Assembly: GCF_009604375.1 (NCBI RefSeq)
Contig: NZ_WEGH01000004.1
Span: 744,001 to 808,000 of the forward strand
Source: Actinomadura macrotermitis
GTDB taxonomy: Bacteria > Actinomycetota > Actinomycetes > Streptosporangiales > Streptosporangiaceae
Direction: 5' to 3'
Length of the DNA stretch: 64,000 nucleotides
Shown: one piece after another, positions 20,380 through 28,801 of the stretch
How positions within the stretch are numbered: the stretch's first letter is position 1
Layout: every line of letters starts with the position of its first letter
Notes under the pieces: generated by a model
What the model was told of the DNA's origin: nothing
The model's database searches: none
Seen by the model: only the letters and a program-made list of their open reading frames with translations
Position numbers and translations under genes: made by a program

Positions 20380-21311
20380 GACTCCTGACCGCCCCCGAAC
20401 TGCCCTCCCCCGCCCGCGTCGCGCCCGGCGACCGGCCGGGCCTCACGGTTGGAGCGATCCAAACGCGCTGGCACGAGGACCCGGCCGAGCACGCCGGCGT
20501 CCTCGCCGACGGCGTCGCCACCGCCGCCGGCGCCGGCGCGCAGGTGGTGTTCCTCCCCGAGCTCACGCTGTCGCGCTACCCCGCCGACACCAAGCCCGGC
20601 GGCGAGGCCCGCCTCCTCGCCGAGCCGCTGGAGGGCGGCCCCACCCACCGCTTCGCCGCCGAGGCCGCGACCGCCTCCGGCGTGTACGTGCACGCCTCCC
20701 TCTACGAGCGCGCCGACTCCGCCGGCGACGAACTGGGGTTCAACACCGCCATCCTCGTGGCGCCCGGCGGGCGGCTGGTCGCCCGCACCCGCAAGCTGCA
20801 CATCCCGGTGACCGCCGGCTACTACGAGGACCACTACTTCCGTCCCGGCCCCGCCGACGACCCCTACCCGGTCGTCGAGCTGGACCTGCCCGGCGCGCCC
20901 CGCATCGGCATGCCGACCTGCTGGGACGAGTGGTTCCCCGAGGTCGCGCGGGCCTACTCGCTCGCCGGCGCGGAGCTGCTGGCCTACCCCACCGCGATCG
21001 GCTCCGAGCCCGACCATCCCGGCTTCGACACCGAGCCGCTGTGGCGCCAGGTGATCGTCGGCAACGGCATCGCCAACGGCCAGTTCATGGTCGTGCCGAA
21101 CCGCTGGGGCGGCGAGGGCCTGATCACCTTCTACGGCTCGTCGTTCATCAGCGACCCCTACGGCCGGGTGCTCGTCCAGGCGCCCCGCGAGGGCGACGCC
21201 GCCCTGGTCGCCACGCTCGACCTGGCGCAGCGCGCCGACTGGCTCGCGCTCTTCCCGTTCCTGCAGACCCGCCGCCCCGACACCTACGGCGCACTCGCCG
21301 ACCACCCGTGA
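20376..21311 (+). CDS. aguB: Carbon-nitrogen hydrolase, likely N-carbamoylputrescine amidase
   Basis: 311 residues, ATGA overlap with the deiminase gene. The nitrilase-fold triad is visible as Glu62 (FLPELTLSRY), Lys140 (RKLHIP) and Cys182 (PTCWDEWFPE). The Cys motif CWDEWFPEVAR matches N-carbamoylputrescine amidases, which give putrescine, CO2 and ammonia. Position after aguA supports this. The N-terminus is about 20 residues longer than usual, so an internal start is possible, but the ATGA coupling favours this one. Confidence 0.9.
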   Translation: MRLLTAPELPSPARVAPGDRPGLTVGAIQTRWHEDPAEHAGVLADGVATAAGAGAQVVFLPELTLSRYPADTKPGGEARLLAEPLEGGPTHRFAAEAATASGVYVHASLYERADSAGDELGFNTAILVAPGGRLVARTRKLHIPVTAGYYEDHYFRPGPADDPYPVVELDLPGAPRIGMPTCWDEWFPEVARAYSLAGAELLAYPTAIGSEPDHPGFDTEPLWRQVIVGNGIANGQFMVVPNRWGGEGLITFYGSSFISDPYGRVLVQAPREGDAALVATLDLAQRADWLALFPFLQTRRPDTYGALADHP

Positions 21312-21319
21312 GGAACCCG

Positions 21320-22909
21320 ATGAGCACCCTGTACACCGCCCGCCGCATCCACACGATGGACCCCGGCGTCCCGCAGGCGACCGGCGTCCTGGTCGACGAC
21401 GGCCGGATCCTGGCCGTCGGCGACGCCGCCGACCTGCGCGCCGGCGCGGCGCGGGTCGTCGACTTCGGCGACGCCGTGCTGACCCCCGGCCTCGTCGACG
21501 GCCACGCCCACCCGGTCTCGGGCACGATCCGGACCATCGGCGTGGACCTGAGCGACGCCCTCGACCTGGACGCCGTGCGGGCCGCGCTCGCGGCCGCGCG
21601 CGCGGACCTGGCCCCCGGGCGATGGCTGCTCGGCTGGGGCCTCAACCCCGTGGTGTTCGGCGGGGCGGCCCCGACCGCGGCGGCGCTCGGACCGGCCCTG
21701 GAGGGCGTGCCGGCCCTCGTCGACCTCTACGACGCGCACTCGGCCGTCGTCTCCCCCGAGGCGCTGCGGATCGCCGGCATCGACGGGCCCCGCGCCTTCG
21801 CCTCCAGCGCGGAGATCGTCTGCGACGCGGACGGCGTCCCCACCGGCTACCTCCTGGAGGCCGAGGCGCTCCAGATCATCGACGAGGTCCTGCCGGAGCC
21901 GGGTGCGGACGAGCTCGTCCCGCTCCTGGAGCGGACGCTGCGGGACATGGCGGCGGCGGGCCTCACCGGCCTGCACGCCATGGACTTCCTCGACCCCGCG
22001 CACGAGCTGGTCACCCGGCTGGAGGCCGCGGGCGAGCTGCCGCTGCGGATCGGCTTCAACCCCTGGGTCATGCCGGACGACCCCGGCCCGGAGACGGTCC
22101 TGGCGCGCCAGGGCCTCAAGGGGCGGCGCTGGCGCGTCGAGGGGGTCAAGCTCTTCGTCGACGGCACCATCGACGGCGGCACCGCCTGGCTGGAGCGCCC
22201 CGACGTCCACGGCCAGGGCCTGGAGCCGCTGTGGCGCGACTTCGACCGCTTCCGCGAGACCGTCACCACCCTGCACCGGGCCGGGGTGAACGTCGCCGTC
22301 CACGCGATCGGCGACCGCGCCGTCCGCGAGGTGCTCACGATCTTCGGCGACCTGCGCGACCGGTTCGGCCCGCTCGCCCGGCACCGCATCGAGCACGTGG
22401 AGACCGTCCCCGACGAGGTGGTGCGGGCGTTCGGCGACCGGGCCGCCGCCGCCAGCATGCAGCCGCTGCACTGCACCTGCTTCAACAACCCCGACCGGAG
22501 CGACTCCTGGTCGCGGCGGCTCGGCGACGGGCGGGTCGACGACGGCTTCCGCTGGAGCGACGTCCGCGCCGCGGGCGGCGTGCTGGCGCTCGGCTCCGAC
22601 TGGCCGATCGCGCCGTTCGACCCCCGCTGGACGATGGCCGACGCGCGGCTGCGCCGCCGCTTCGACCGGCCGGACGCCGAGCCGATGCAGAAGGAGCAGG
22701 CCCTCACCGCGCTCCAGGCGCTGGAGGGCTACACCACCCACGCCGCGCTCGCCGCTGGCGAGGAGGACCACCGCGGCCGGGTCGCCGCCGGCCACGACGC
22801 CGACTTCACCGTGTTCGCCGGCGACCCGCTCACCACCGCGCCCGAGGAGCTCGGCACGCTCCCGGTCGTCGCGACCGTGGTGGCCGGGACCCCCGTCCAC
22901 GGGGGCTGA
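21320..22909 (+). CDS. Amidohydrolase family 3 (YtcJ-like)
   Basis: 529 residues. Metal motif DGHAHP near residue 65, then YtcJ-type motifs VKLFVDGTIDGGTAWL, VAVHAIGDRAVREVL, RIEHVE, LALGSDWPI and the C-terminal GRVAAGHDADFTVF. The family hydrolyses amide or ester-like bonds with a metal-bound water. GAGGA precedes the ATG and the gap to the previous gene is 8 bases. In this operon it may free the guanidine or amine part of a larger imported compound before the agmatine steps (inference). A terminator follows. Confidence 0.9.
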   Translation: MSTLYTARRIHTMDPGVPQATGVLVDDGRILAVGDAADLRAGAARVVDFGDAVLTPGLVDGHAHPVSGTIRTIGVDLSDALDLDAVRAALAAARADLAPGRWLLGWGLNPVVFGGAAPTAAALGPALEGVPALVDLYDAHSAVVSPEALRIAGIDGPRAFASSAEIVCDADGVPTGYLLEAEALQIIDEVLPEPGADELVPLLERTLRDMAAAGLTGLHAMDFLDPAHELVTRLEAAGELPLRIGFNPWVMPDDPGPETVLARQGLKGRRWRVEGVKLFVDGTIDGGTAWLERPDVHGQGLEPLWRDFDRFRETVTTLHRAGVNVAVHAIGDRAVREVLTIFGDLRDRFGPLARHRIEHVETVPDEVVRAFGDRAAAASMQPLHCTCFNNPDRSDSWSRRLGDGRVDDGFRWSDVRAAGGVLALGSDWPIAPFDPRWTMADARLRRRFDRPDAEPMQKEQALTALQALEGYTTHAALAAGEEDHRGRVAAGHDADFTVFAGDPLTTAPEELGTLPVVATVVAGTPVHGG

Positions 22910-22912
22910 GCC

Positions 22913-22947
22913 GAAGGGCCGGTTCCCGCGCGGGGGGCCGGCCCTTC
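22913..22947 (+). terminator. Terminator of the importer/agmatine operon
   Basis: Perfect 10-bp arms GAAGGGCCGG and CCGGCCCTTC around a 15-base loop, directly after the amidohydrolase stop. Confidence 0.8.
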
Positions 22948-22951
22948 ACCT

Positions 22952-23001
22952 CACGGCCCCGCTCAGCGGGCGGGGGCACGGCCCCGCTCAGCGGGCGGGG
23001 G
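22952..23001. repeat. Two exact tandem 25-bp repeats over the end of the DivIVA-like gene
   Basis: Units 22952-22976 and 22977-23001 are identical and begin CACGGCCCCGCTCAGCGGGC. Each holds a small hairpin and the codons of the C-terminal Arg-stop, so the stop region of the DivIVA-like gene is duplicated just downstream of it. Confidence 0.8.
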
Positions 23002-23794
23002 GCTGGTGCCGGGCGGGAAGCGCGTTCTGCTCGGACTTCTCCCATTCGTCGACGTTGCGGAGCAGGGCCTCCAGGTAGGACCGCAGGTGGGTGCGGTAGA
23101 CGTCGCTGTAGGTGCGCAGGTAGGCGATCTCCCGTTCCGCCGCCAGGCGGTCGCCGCCGTCCGGCTGCGCGGGCACGGGCGCGGCCGGCTGCGGGTGCGA
23201 CAGCGCGGACTGCCGCGCCGCCTCCTCCGCCAGGCGGTCCGCCCGCTGGTGGGCCTCCTCCATCATCAGCTCCGCCCGCCCGCGCGCGTCCGAGAGGATC
23301 GCCTCACGGTGCAGGCGGGCCTCGTGGGCCAGCTCGCGGGTGTAGCGCTCGGCGTCCGCCACGTACAGGTCGGCGGTCTGCTGGGCCTGGGACAGTATCC
23401 GCACGGCCTGGAAGTGCGCCTCCTCGGGAGGCATCCCGCCGCGCGCGCCGCCGGCCGAGAGCCGCTCGCGCAGGCTCTGCACCTCCTCGGCCAGCGCCGC
23501 CTTCTCGTTGCCGAGCCGCACCAGCTCGGCCTCGACCCGGTCGAGGAAGGCGTGCACCTCGTCCTCGTCCAGCCCGCGGCGGCCCCGTCCGGCCCGGGCG
23601 AAGTTCGTCCCGCGCACCTCGCCGGGGGTGAGCCGGTCCGGCCGCGCGACCAGGAAGCCGCCGGGCGCCGCCGGCCCGGGAACGGACATCTCCTGGGCCG
23701 GCGGCACGCCGGCCGGCAGGTGCCCCCGCGGCGAGGCGGACTCGTTCAGGGGCGGATAGGGCATCGCGCCGTCAGGGACGTCGGAGGGGTACAA
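22988..23794 (-). CDS. DivIVA-domain coiled-coil protein
   Basis: 268 residues. The DivIVA-type N-terminal segment (LTPGEVRGTNFARAGRGRRGLDEDEVHAFLDRVEAEL, about 55-92) follows a Pro-rich leader. Then comes a long charged coiled coil (about 92-245) with Ala/Glu/Arg heptads. Relatives organise polar growth, cell division or the cytoskeleton in actinomycetes. I chose the TTG at 23794 because AGAGGTGAA lies 3-11 bases upstream and the stop of the flavohemoglobin gene falls inside that site, suggesting coupling. A longer frame starts at a TTG at 23815. Confidence 0.82.
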   Translation of the reverse strand: MYPSDVPDGAMPYPPLNESASPRGHLPAGVPPAQEMSVPGPAAPGGFLVARPDRLTPGEVRGTNFARAGRGRRGLDEDEVHAFLDRVEAELVRLGNEKAALAEEVQSLRERLSAGGARGGMPPEEAHFQAVRILSQAQQTADLYVADAERYTRELAHEARLHREAILSDARGRAELMMEEAHQRADRLAEEAARQSALSHPQPAAPVPAQPDGGDRLAAEREIAYLRTYSDVYRTHLRSYLEALLRNVDEWEKSEQNALPARHQPPAR

Positions 23795-23798
23795 GGGT

Positions 23799-25001
23799 TC
23801 ACCTCTGTGTGTCAACGAAGGTCTCCTGCCGGATGCGGGCTCGGTCCACGCCCAGCCGCACGAGCTCGTCCACGGTGTTGGCGACCATGGCCGCCGGGCC
23901 GCAGACGTAGGCGTCGTGCCCGGCCCACGAGCCCCGCCGGGCGAGGACGGCGGGCAGCGCCCCGTACTCGATGTCGGAGTCCTCCGGTGGCGGGTTGGCC
24001 GAGGCCACCCGGGCGAGGGAGCCGTCCAGGCTCGGCCGCACGTCGATGAAGCCCGGCCGCGGCGGCGCCTCGTCCGACACCGCCGGCACCACGGTGAGCC
24101 ACGGCAGCTCGGCCGCCAGCTTGCGCAGGTCCTCCAGGTCGTAGAGCGCGTCCCGGGTGCGGGCCCCGAAGAACAGCTGCACGGCGGGGGGCCGTGCGGC
24201 CCGCTGGGCGATCTGTTCCAGGATCGCCTTGATCGGTGCGAGGCCGGTGCTCCCGGCGACGAGCAGGACGTCCCGCGGCGACGACTCGTCCAGCACCAGC
24301 GTGCCGATCGGGGCGCCGAGCCGCATCCGGTCGCCGGGCTGCAGCGTGCGCACCATCACGGAGCTGACCGCGCCGCCGTCGACGAGCCGGACGTGGAAGT
24401 CCAGGGTGTTGTCGGGGCGCGGCGCGTTCGCCATGGAGTAGAAGCGCCACTGCCGCAGCCGCGCCGGCACCTCCACCGCGACGGACTGCCCCGGCAGGTA
24501 CGGCAGCGGCCGGTCCGGTTCGACCCGCAGGACCGCCAGGTCGAAGCGGCGGCGCTCCACCGCGACGACGCGCGCCTCCCACCAGGGCGGGCTGGTGCGC
24601 GAGTCGTCGTCCGCGGCCTCCTGCATGACCTGGGCGACGAGCCCGTACGCGGCACCCCAGTCGGCCTCCAGCTCCGGCGTCCAGGCGGACCCGGAGAAGT
24701 ACCTCAACGTCCTGATCAGGCTCGCGCCGACGTGCGGGTAGTGCTCGGCGAGGATCCCGAACTTGCGGTGATCACGTCCGAGCTGCTGCAGGAACGGCAC
24801 GAGTTCGGGCAGGTCGTCCACGCGAGAGACGATCAGCCCGAGCGCGCGAAGCAGCTTGTCCCGCTGGCCCGCCATCCCGATGGGGAACATGTCCCGCAGC
24901 TGCGGGTTGCCGACGAAAAGGTCGCTGTAGAAGAACAAGGCGACCGCGTCACCCTGTTCGGCCACGCGTGCGAAGTTCTCCTTCAGCCGCTGTGCGTCCA
25001 C
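23799..25001 (-). CDS. Flavohemoglobin-like protein (globin + FAD/NAD reductase)
   Basis: 400 residues from a GTG with AGGAGG upstream. N-terminal globin domain (1-130) with distal Tyr25 (FFYSDLF) and proximal His78 (GRDHRKFG), then a ferredoxin-reductase module: FAD motif RFYSMANAP, NAD(P) motifs GSTGLAPIKAIL and VCGPAAMV. Flavohemoglobins oxidise nitric oxide to nitrate. The C-terminus FVDTQR lacks the usual FMN-type ending, fitting class differences. It is followed at once by the DivIVA-like gene and preceded by a paralogous single-domain globin. Confidence 0.9.
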   Translation of the reverse strand: MDAQRLKENFARVAEQGDAVALFFYSDLFVGNPQLRDMFPIGMAGQRDKLLRALGLIVSRVDDLPELVPFLQQLGRDHRKFGILAEHYPHVGASLIRTLRYFSGSAWTPELEADWGAAYGLVAQVMQEAADDDSRTSPPWWEARVVAVERRRFDLAVLRVEPDRPLPYLPGQSVAVEVPARLRQWRFYSMANAPRPDNTLDFHVRLVDGGAVSSVMVRTLQPGDRMRLGAPIGTLVLDESSPRDVLLVAGSTGLAPIKAILEQIAQRAARPPAVQLFFGARTRDALYDLEDLRKLAAELPWLTVVPAVSDEAPPRPGFIDVRPSLDGSLARVASANPPPEDSDIEYGALPAVLARRGSWAGHDAYVCGPAAMVANTVDELVRLGVDRARIRQETFVDTQR

Positions 25002-25086
25002 ACGACCTCCTGGTGGTAGTGGTCATGGAAGAAGAAGGGATCCGCGAGGGCGAACCTTGGGGAGCGGACGCCCGGCGGATATGGGG

Positions 25087-25503
25087 TCACGCCTGCGAAG
25101 CGGCGGCTTCCGCTGCGGCCTCCGACATGATCTGGGCGGCGAGCCCGTAGGCGGCGGCCCAGTCCTCCTCCAGTTCCTTGCTCCACTCCGGGCCGCTGAA
25201 GTAGGCGAGCGTGGCCAGCAGGCTCGCCCCTACCAGCGGAAAGTGCTCCTCCTTGACGCCATAACCGTTGTGCTGGCGTCCCAGGTCCTGCAGGAACGGG
25301 ACGAGCGTCTCGGTGTCGTCGAGCAGGGAGACGATGTGCGACAGGGCGGCGAGGAGCTTCTCCTGCTGCTTCTCCATGCTCGCGGGGAACATCGTGCGCA
25401 GCGCCGGCTCGCGCTCGAAGAGGTCGGCGTAGAAGTACGCGGCGACGTCCTCCCCCTTCCCACCGACCAGTGCGAAGTTCTTTTTGAGCCGCTGGGGGTC
25501 CAT
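25087..25503 (-). CDS. Single-domain globin
   Basis: 138 residues. Tyr25 (AYFYADLF) and His78 (GRQHNGYG) are in the same positions as in the flavohemoglobin at 23799, and the two globin domains are clearly paralogous (both open MD-QRLK-NF). There is no reductase part, so it would need electrons from elsewhere, possibly from its neighbour. The in-frame extension to 25635 does not look coding. Gap to the next gene is 85 bases. Confidence 0.88.
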   Translation of the reverse strand: MDPQRLKKNFALVGGKGEDVAAYFYADLFEREPALRTMFPASMEKQQEKLLAALSHIVSLLDDTETLVPFLQDLGRQHNGYGVKEEHFPLVGASLLATLAYFSGPEWSKELEEDWAAAYGLAAQIMSEAAAEAAASQA

Positions 25504-25868
25504 GCGCGCACCTATCCGGCCGTCACCATCTGTGCTGGTCACAATACTCAGCGCGGGGGCAGAGGAACGGCCGCCCACATGACTAGTAGATGAGTGGATC
25601 ATGCGCAAGCGCTTCGGTGAGCACGCGTTTGTCAAATCATGAGTGCCGCTTATACAGACAGCGGCTAATGAAACTTATTCACGTTCTCCGGAAGTGTTAC
25701 AGGAACCGGGCATGAGCTTTCTCACACGGTTTCCCCCGCCGCCGGCGCAGAAGTCCGCCCGCGAAAGAGCAGGTGGCCGCCTACCGCGACACCGAATACC
25801 GGTATTGCGGCGCCGCACCGAATATGCACCGGCTTCCGGTGCGCATTCGCCGTAGGCGCCGGCCTCCT
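25504..25868. other. Intergenic region upstream of the globin genes
   Basis: 365 bases without a convincing gene. The stretch 25600-25700 is unusually A/T-rich for this window and probably holds the globin promoter. A 12-bp palindrome AATACCGGTATT is at 25795-25806. Confidence 0.5.
25820..25848 (-). terminator. Probable terminator of the HhH repair gene
   Basis: Arms of 13 bases (11 pair) around a 3-base loop, about 20 bases past the stop of the gene at 25869. Confidence 0.6.
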
Positions 25869-26438
25869 CTACCCGGCCTTGGCCGCCGCCTTCATCTGCT
25901 GCTTGTAGGCGCGGACCAGCCCGAGGGACTCGTCGTCGACGATGTCGGCGACCGAGCGGTGGGAGCCTTCCTCGCCGTAGGCGCCGGCGGCCTCCCGCCA
26001 GCCGGCGGGCCGCACGCCCAGCCCCTTGCCGAGGAGGGCGACGAAGATCTTCGCCTTCTGGTCGCCGAAGCCCGGCAGTTCCGCGACGCGCCGGTACAGC
26101 TCCCGCCCGGAGGCGGCGTCGCGCCAGACGGCTTCGGCGTCACCGTCGTACCGCTCGACCAGGGCACGGCACAGGGACTGCACCCGGGCGGCCATCGACT
26201 TGGGGAAGCGGTGCAGGGCGGGCTTCTCCCCGAACAGCTTGATGAGGGTCTCGGGGTCGTAGTCCGCGATCGCTTCGGCGTCGAGGTCGCTCCCGAGCCG
26301 CCGCTCAAGCTCGGCAGGGGCGGCGAAGGCCCGTTCGAGAGGGATCTGCTGGTCGAGCAGCATCGCGATCAGCAGGGCCAGCGGGCTCCGGTTCAGCAGT
26401 GCGTTGGCGCCGGCGTCGATCGGCAGCGAGATCGGCAT
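25869..26438 (-). CDS. HhH-GPD-type base excision repair protein
   Basis: 189 residues. The helix-hairpin-helix LPGFGDQKAKIFVALLG (about 118-134) and the N-terminal ALLIAMLLDQQIPLERAF match a small actinobacterial family related to endonuclease III. No Fe-S Cys cluster is present. GAGGGACG lies just before the ATG. Predicted to act on damaged bases; substrate unknown. Confidence 0.85.
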   Translation of the reverse strand: MPISLPIDAGANALLNRSPLALLIAMLLDQQIPLERAFAAPAELERRLGSDLDAEAIADYDPETLIKLFGEKPALHRFPKSMAARVQSLCRALVERYDGDAEAVWRDAASGRELYRRVAELPGFGDQKAKIFVALLGKGLGVRPAGWREAAGAYGEEGSHRSVADIVDDESLGLVRAYKQQMKAAAKAG

Positions 26439-26602
26439 CGTCCCTCATTCCTCTGATCACGCTGCCCCTCGTCCCCCTCTGGACCGCAGCGCTCCACCAC
26501 CGTAGCGGGCACGGCGGCCCCTTCCCCAGACCTCGCCTCGCGGCCGGTCCGTCCGCAAGGGCCGCTGGGCGAGGGGCATGTCAGGCGCAGGGCGGCGGGG
26601 GA

Positions 26603-26630
26603 CCCGGAGGCGTGCGGGGTCGCCTCCGGG
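26603..26630 (-). terminator. Hairpin terminator of the secreted protein gene
   Basis: Perfect 10-bp arms CCCGGAGGCG and CGCCTCCGGG around an 8-base loop, 11 bases past the stop at 26641. Confidence 0.75.
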
Positions 26631-26640
26631 CGGCGTGGTG

Positions 26641-27069
26641 TCAGTCGGTCTGCTTGGGATAGGTGCCCTTGCCCTTCAGGTGGACGCCGTCGGAGCCCTC
26701 GAAGACGCTGAACTCGATCATGTAGACGCCGCGGTCCAGCGGCACCTTCTCGGTGATCATGTTCGGCTTCCCGCCCTTTTTGGGAACGCAGGTGTAGACC
26801 TTGCTGTAGACCTCCTGCGGCGGGCTGGCGATGGTCCGGAAGTTGTAGACGGCGAAGCGGTACTCCTCGCCGGCGATGCCGAGGCACTGCCAGACGAAGA
26901 CGTCGGTCCCGGCGTTCTGCGGGAACCTCTTGGAACGCCATCCCACGCCGATGGTGACGTCGAACGGCCTGGTGACGTCCTCCCTGCGGTCGGCCGCGGC
27001 GGCGGGGACGGCCGTGCCGGCGGTGGCCGCCACGACGATCGACATGGCCAGGGCCCGCACTTTGCGCAT
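26641..27069 (-). CDS. Secreted hypothetical protein
   Basis: 142 residues with a clear Sec signal peptide (MRKVRALAMSIVVAATAG..., cleavage after AAAA near residue 26). The mature part of about 115 residues has two Cys (VWQCLG, VYTCVP) that could form a disulfide and a beta-rich pattern. GGAAG lies upstream of the ATG. Family not recognised. Confidence 0.8.
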   Translation of the reverse strand: MRKVRALAMSIVVAATAGTAVPAAAADRREDVTRPFDVTIGVGWRSKRFPQNAGTDVFVWQCLGIAGEEYRFAVYNFRTIASPPQEVYSKVYTCVPKKGGKPNMITEKVPLDRGVYMIEFSVFEGSDGVHLKGKGTYPKQTD

Positions 27070-27307
27070 GCACTCTTCCTTTCACTGGATTCTCTTTTTC
27101 TGTTTGATTGTATGATCAGGGAATGGAGCCGTCATTAAAGAACGGGTAGGTCTTCGGGCGGGCCGGCGGCGGTGACCGAGTTCCAGATATGGAAATAGCG
27201 GGATTTATTTGTTCTCGTTCCGGGCGGCGTCGGCCGGATGTGACGAAGTGCTTACGGGCGGGGCCCGGGCATGGCGGCCGGGGGCGGGACGGTGCTCCAC
27301 TGGAGGG

Positions 27308-28003
27308 GTGGAACTCAAGGAGGGGACGCCGGTCGGGCGGCGGGTCGTGCTCGGGATGATCGGGCTCGGCGCCGGCGGGATCGCGGTCGGCGCGTCCCTG
27401 CAGACAGGGGTGAACCGGGCGCTCGCGCCCGTGCGGGGGCTCGGGGACGTGCTCCCGGCGGCGGGCGGGTTCCGGTACTACTCGGTCGTCGGCAGCGTGC
27501 GCGAGCGGACGGCCGACGAGTACCGGCTGGCGGTGTCGGGGATGGTGGGCAGGACGAGGGCGTTCACCATCCCCGAGCTCGGCGCGCTCAAGCAGACGCA
27601 GGTCACCCGCGACTTCCAGTGCGTGACGGGGTGGCGGGTGCCGGGGGTGGCGTGGGCGGGGGTCGCGCTGCCCGACCTGCTGGACGCCGTCGGGGCCTCG
27701 CCGGAGGCGACGGCGGTGCGGTTCCGCTCGTTCGACGGCGTCTACAGCGAGTCGCTGACCATGGAGCAGGCGCGGCGGCCGGACGTGCTGATCGCCACGC
27801 GGATGCTCGGCGGGCCCGTCACCCACGACCACGGGGGGCCGGTGCGGCTCTTCGTGGCGCCGATGTACGGGTACAAGTCGCTGAAGTGGCTCGGCGCCAT
27901 CGAGGTGACAGACAAGGTGGTCTCGGGCTACTGGGAGCGGCGCGGCTATGACGTCGATGCATGGGTCGGGCGGTCGAACGGACGCGACGATGAGCCCACG
28001 TGA
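27308..28003 (+). CDS. Molybdopterin-dependent oxidoreductase (sulfite oxidase/MsrP-like)
   Basis: 231 residues. The SUOX-fold core has the molybdenum-ligand Cys at about 105 in VTRDFQCVTGWRVPGVAW, then SFDGVYSESLTMEQA, THDHGGPVRLFVAPMYGYKS and KWLGAIEVTD, all typical. The N-terminus carries GRRVVLGMIGLGAGGIAVG, a twin-Arg-like signal or anchor, so the enzyme acts outside the membrane. Shorter than E. coli MsrP (about 300 mature residues). The GTG at 27308 is the best start that keeps the anchor, though spacing to TGGAGG is very short. Paired with the cytochrome b at 27990. Confidence 0.85.
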   Translation: MELKEGTPVGRRVVLGMIGLGAGGIAVGASLQTGVNRALAPVRGLGDVLPAAGGFRYYSVVGSVRERTADEYRLAVSGMVGRTRAFTIPELGALKQTQVTRDFQCVTGWRVPGVAWAGVALPDLLDAVGASPEATAVRFRSFDGVYSESLTMEQARRPDVLIATRMLGGPVTHDHGGPVRLFVAPMYGYKSLKWLGAIEVTDKVVSGYWERRGYDVDAWVGRSNGRDDEPT

Positions 28004-28664
28004 TCTCCTGCTCCGGTTCGGGCGGGCCGAGCGGGCCGTCCACCACGTGACGGCGCTGCTGATGCTGGTCTGCCTGGTGACCGCGGCCCTGCTGTACCTG
28101 CCGTCGCTGGCGACGGTGGTGGGCCGCCGGGACCTGGTCAAGACGGTGCACGTGTGGTGCGGGTACGCGCTGCCGGTGCCGATCCTGCTCGGGCTGGCCT
28201 CCCGGGCGTTCCGGGCCGACCTCGGCCGGCTCGACCGGTTCACCGCGGCCGACCGGGCGTGGCTGCGCCGCCGCGACCGGCGGGCGGTGCTGGACGGGCG
28301 CGGGATCGTCCCGGTCGGCAAGTTCAACGCCGGGCAGAAGCTGAACGCCGCCTTCACCGGCGGCGCGATCGCGGTGATGCTCGGCACCGGCCTGATGCTC
28401 GCCTTCCCGGGCCCCTTCCCCGACCGGTGGCGGACGGGCGCGACCTTCGTGCACGACTGGCTGTTCCTGGTGATCGCGGTGGTGACGGCGGGCCATCTGT
28501 GGGAGGCGCTGCGCGACCGGGGCGCGCTGGCCGGGGCCCTCACCGGCCGGGTGGACCGCCGGTGGGCCGCGCGGCACCATCCGGCCTGGCTGGACGAGGT
28601 GGCGCCGCCGGCCTCGGACGGCCCCGGGAAGGAACCGGCCGATCCGGGTGCGTGCAAGCCTTGA
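27990..28664 (+). CDS. Cytochrome b561/formate dehydrogenase gamma-like membrane protein
   Basis: 224 residues with four transmembrane helices (about 23-45, 54-70, 123-143, 153-172). Candidate heme His are HHV near residue 19, VHVWCGY, and FVHDW plus AGHLWEAL in the last two helices. It should pass electrons between quinones and the molybdenum enzyme, whose gene it overlaps by 14 bases. An earlier in-frame ATG at 27948 is possible. Confidence 0.85.
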   Translation: MSPRDLLLRFGRAERAVHHVTALLMLVCLVTAALLYLPSLATVVGRRDLVKTVHVWCGYALPVPILLGLASRAFRADLGRLDRFTAADRAWLRRRDRRAVLDGRGIVPVGKFNAGQKLNAAFTGGAIAVMLGTGLMLAFPGPFPDRWRTGATFVHDWLFLVIAVVTAGHLWEALRDRGALAGALTGRVDRRWAARHHPAWLDEVAPPASDGPGKEPADPGACKP

Positions 28665-28801
28665 CTCTGGGGATAAAAGCGTTGGAATGAGACATCGAGG
28701 CGAGGTTCGGCCGTTCGCCCTCACCCGGGCGGACGACCCGGCCCCGGCTCACCGGCGTTCTCCCCGTCCGCCGGACCTTTCGGGCGCGAAAGGTGTCCCA
28801 G

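Noticed and set aside
25643-25855. 70-codon plus frame in the globin upstream region
   Set aside because: Composition unlike a gene and A/T-rich at its start; the region fits a promoter and terminator better.
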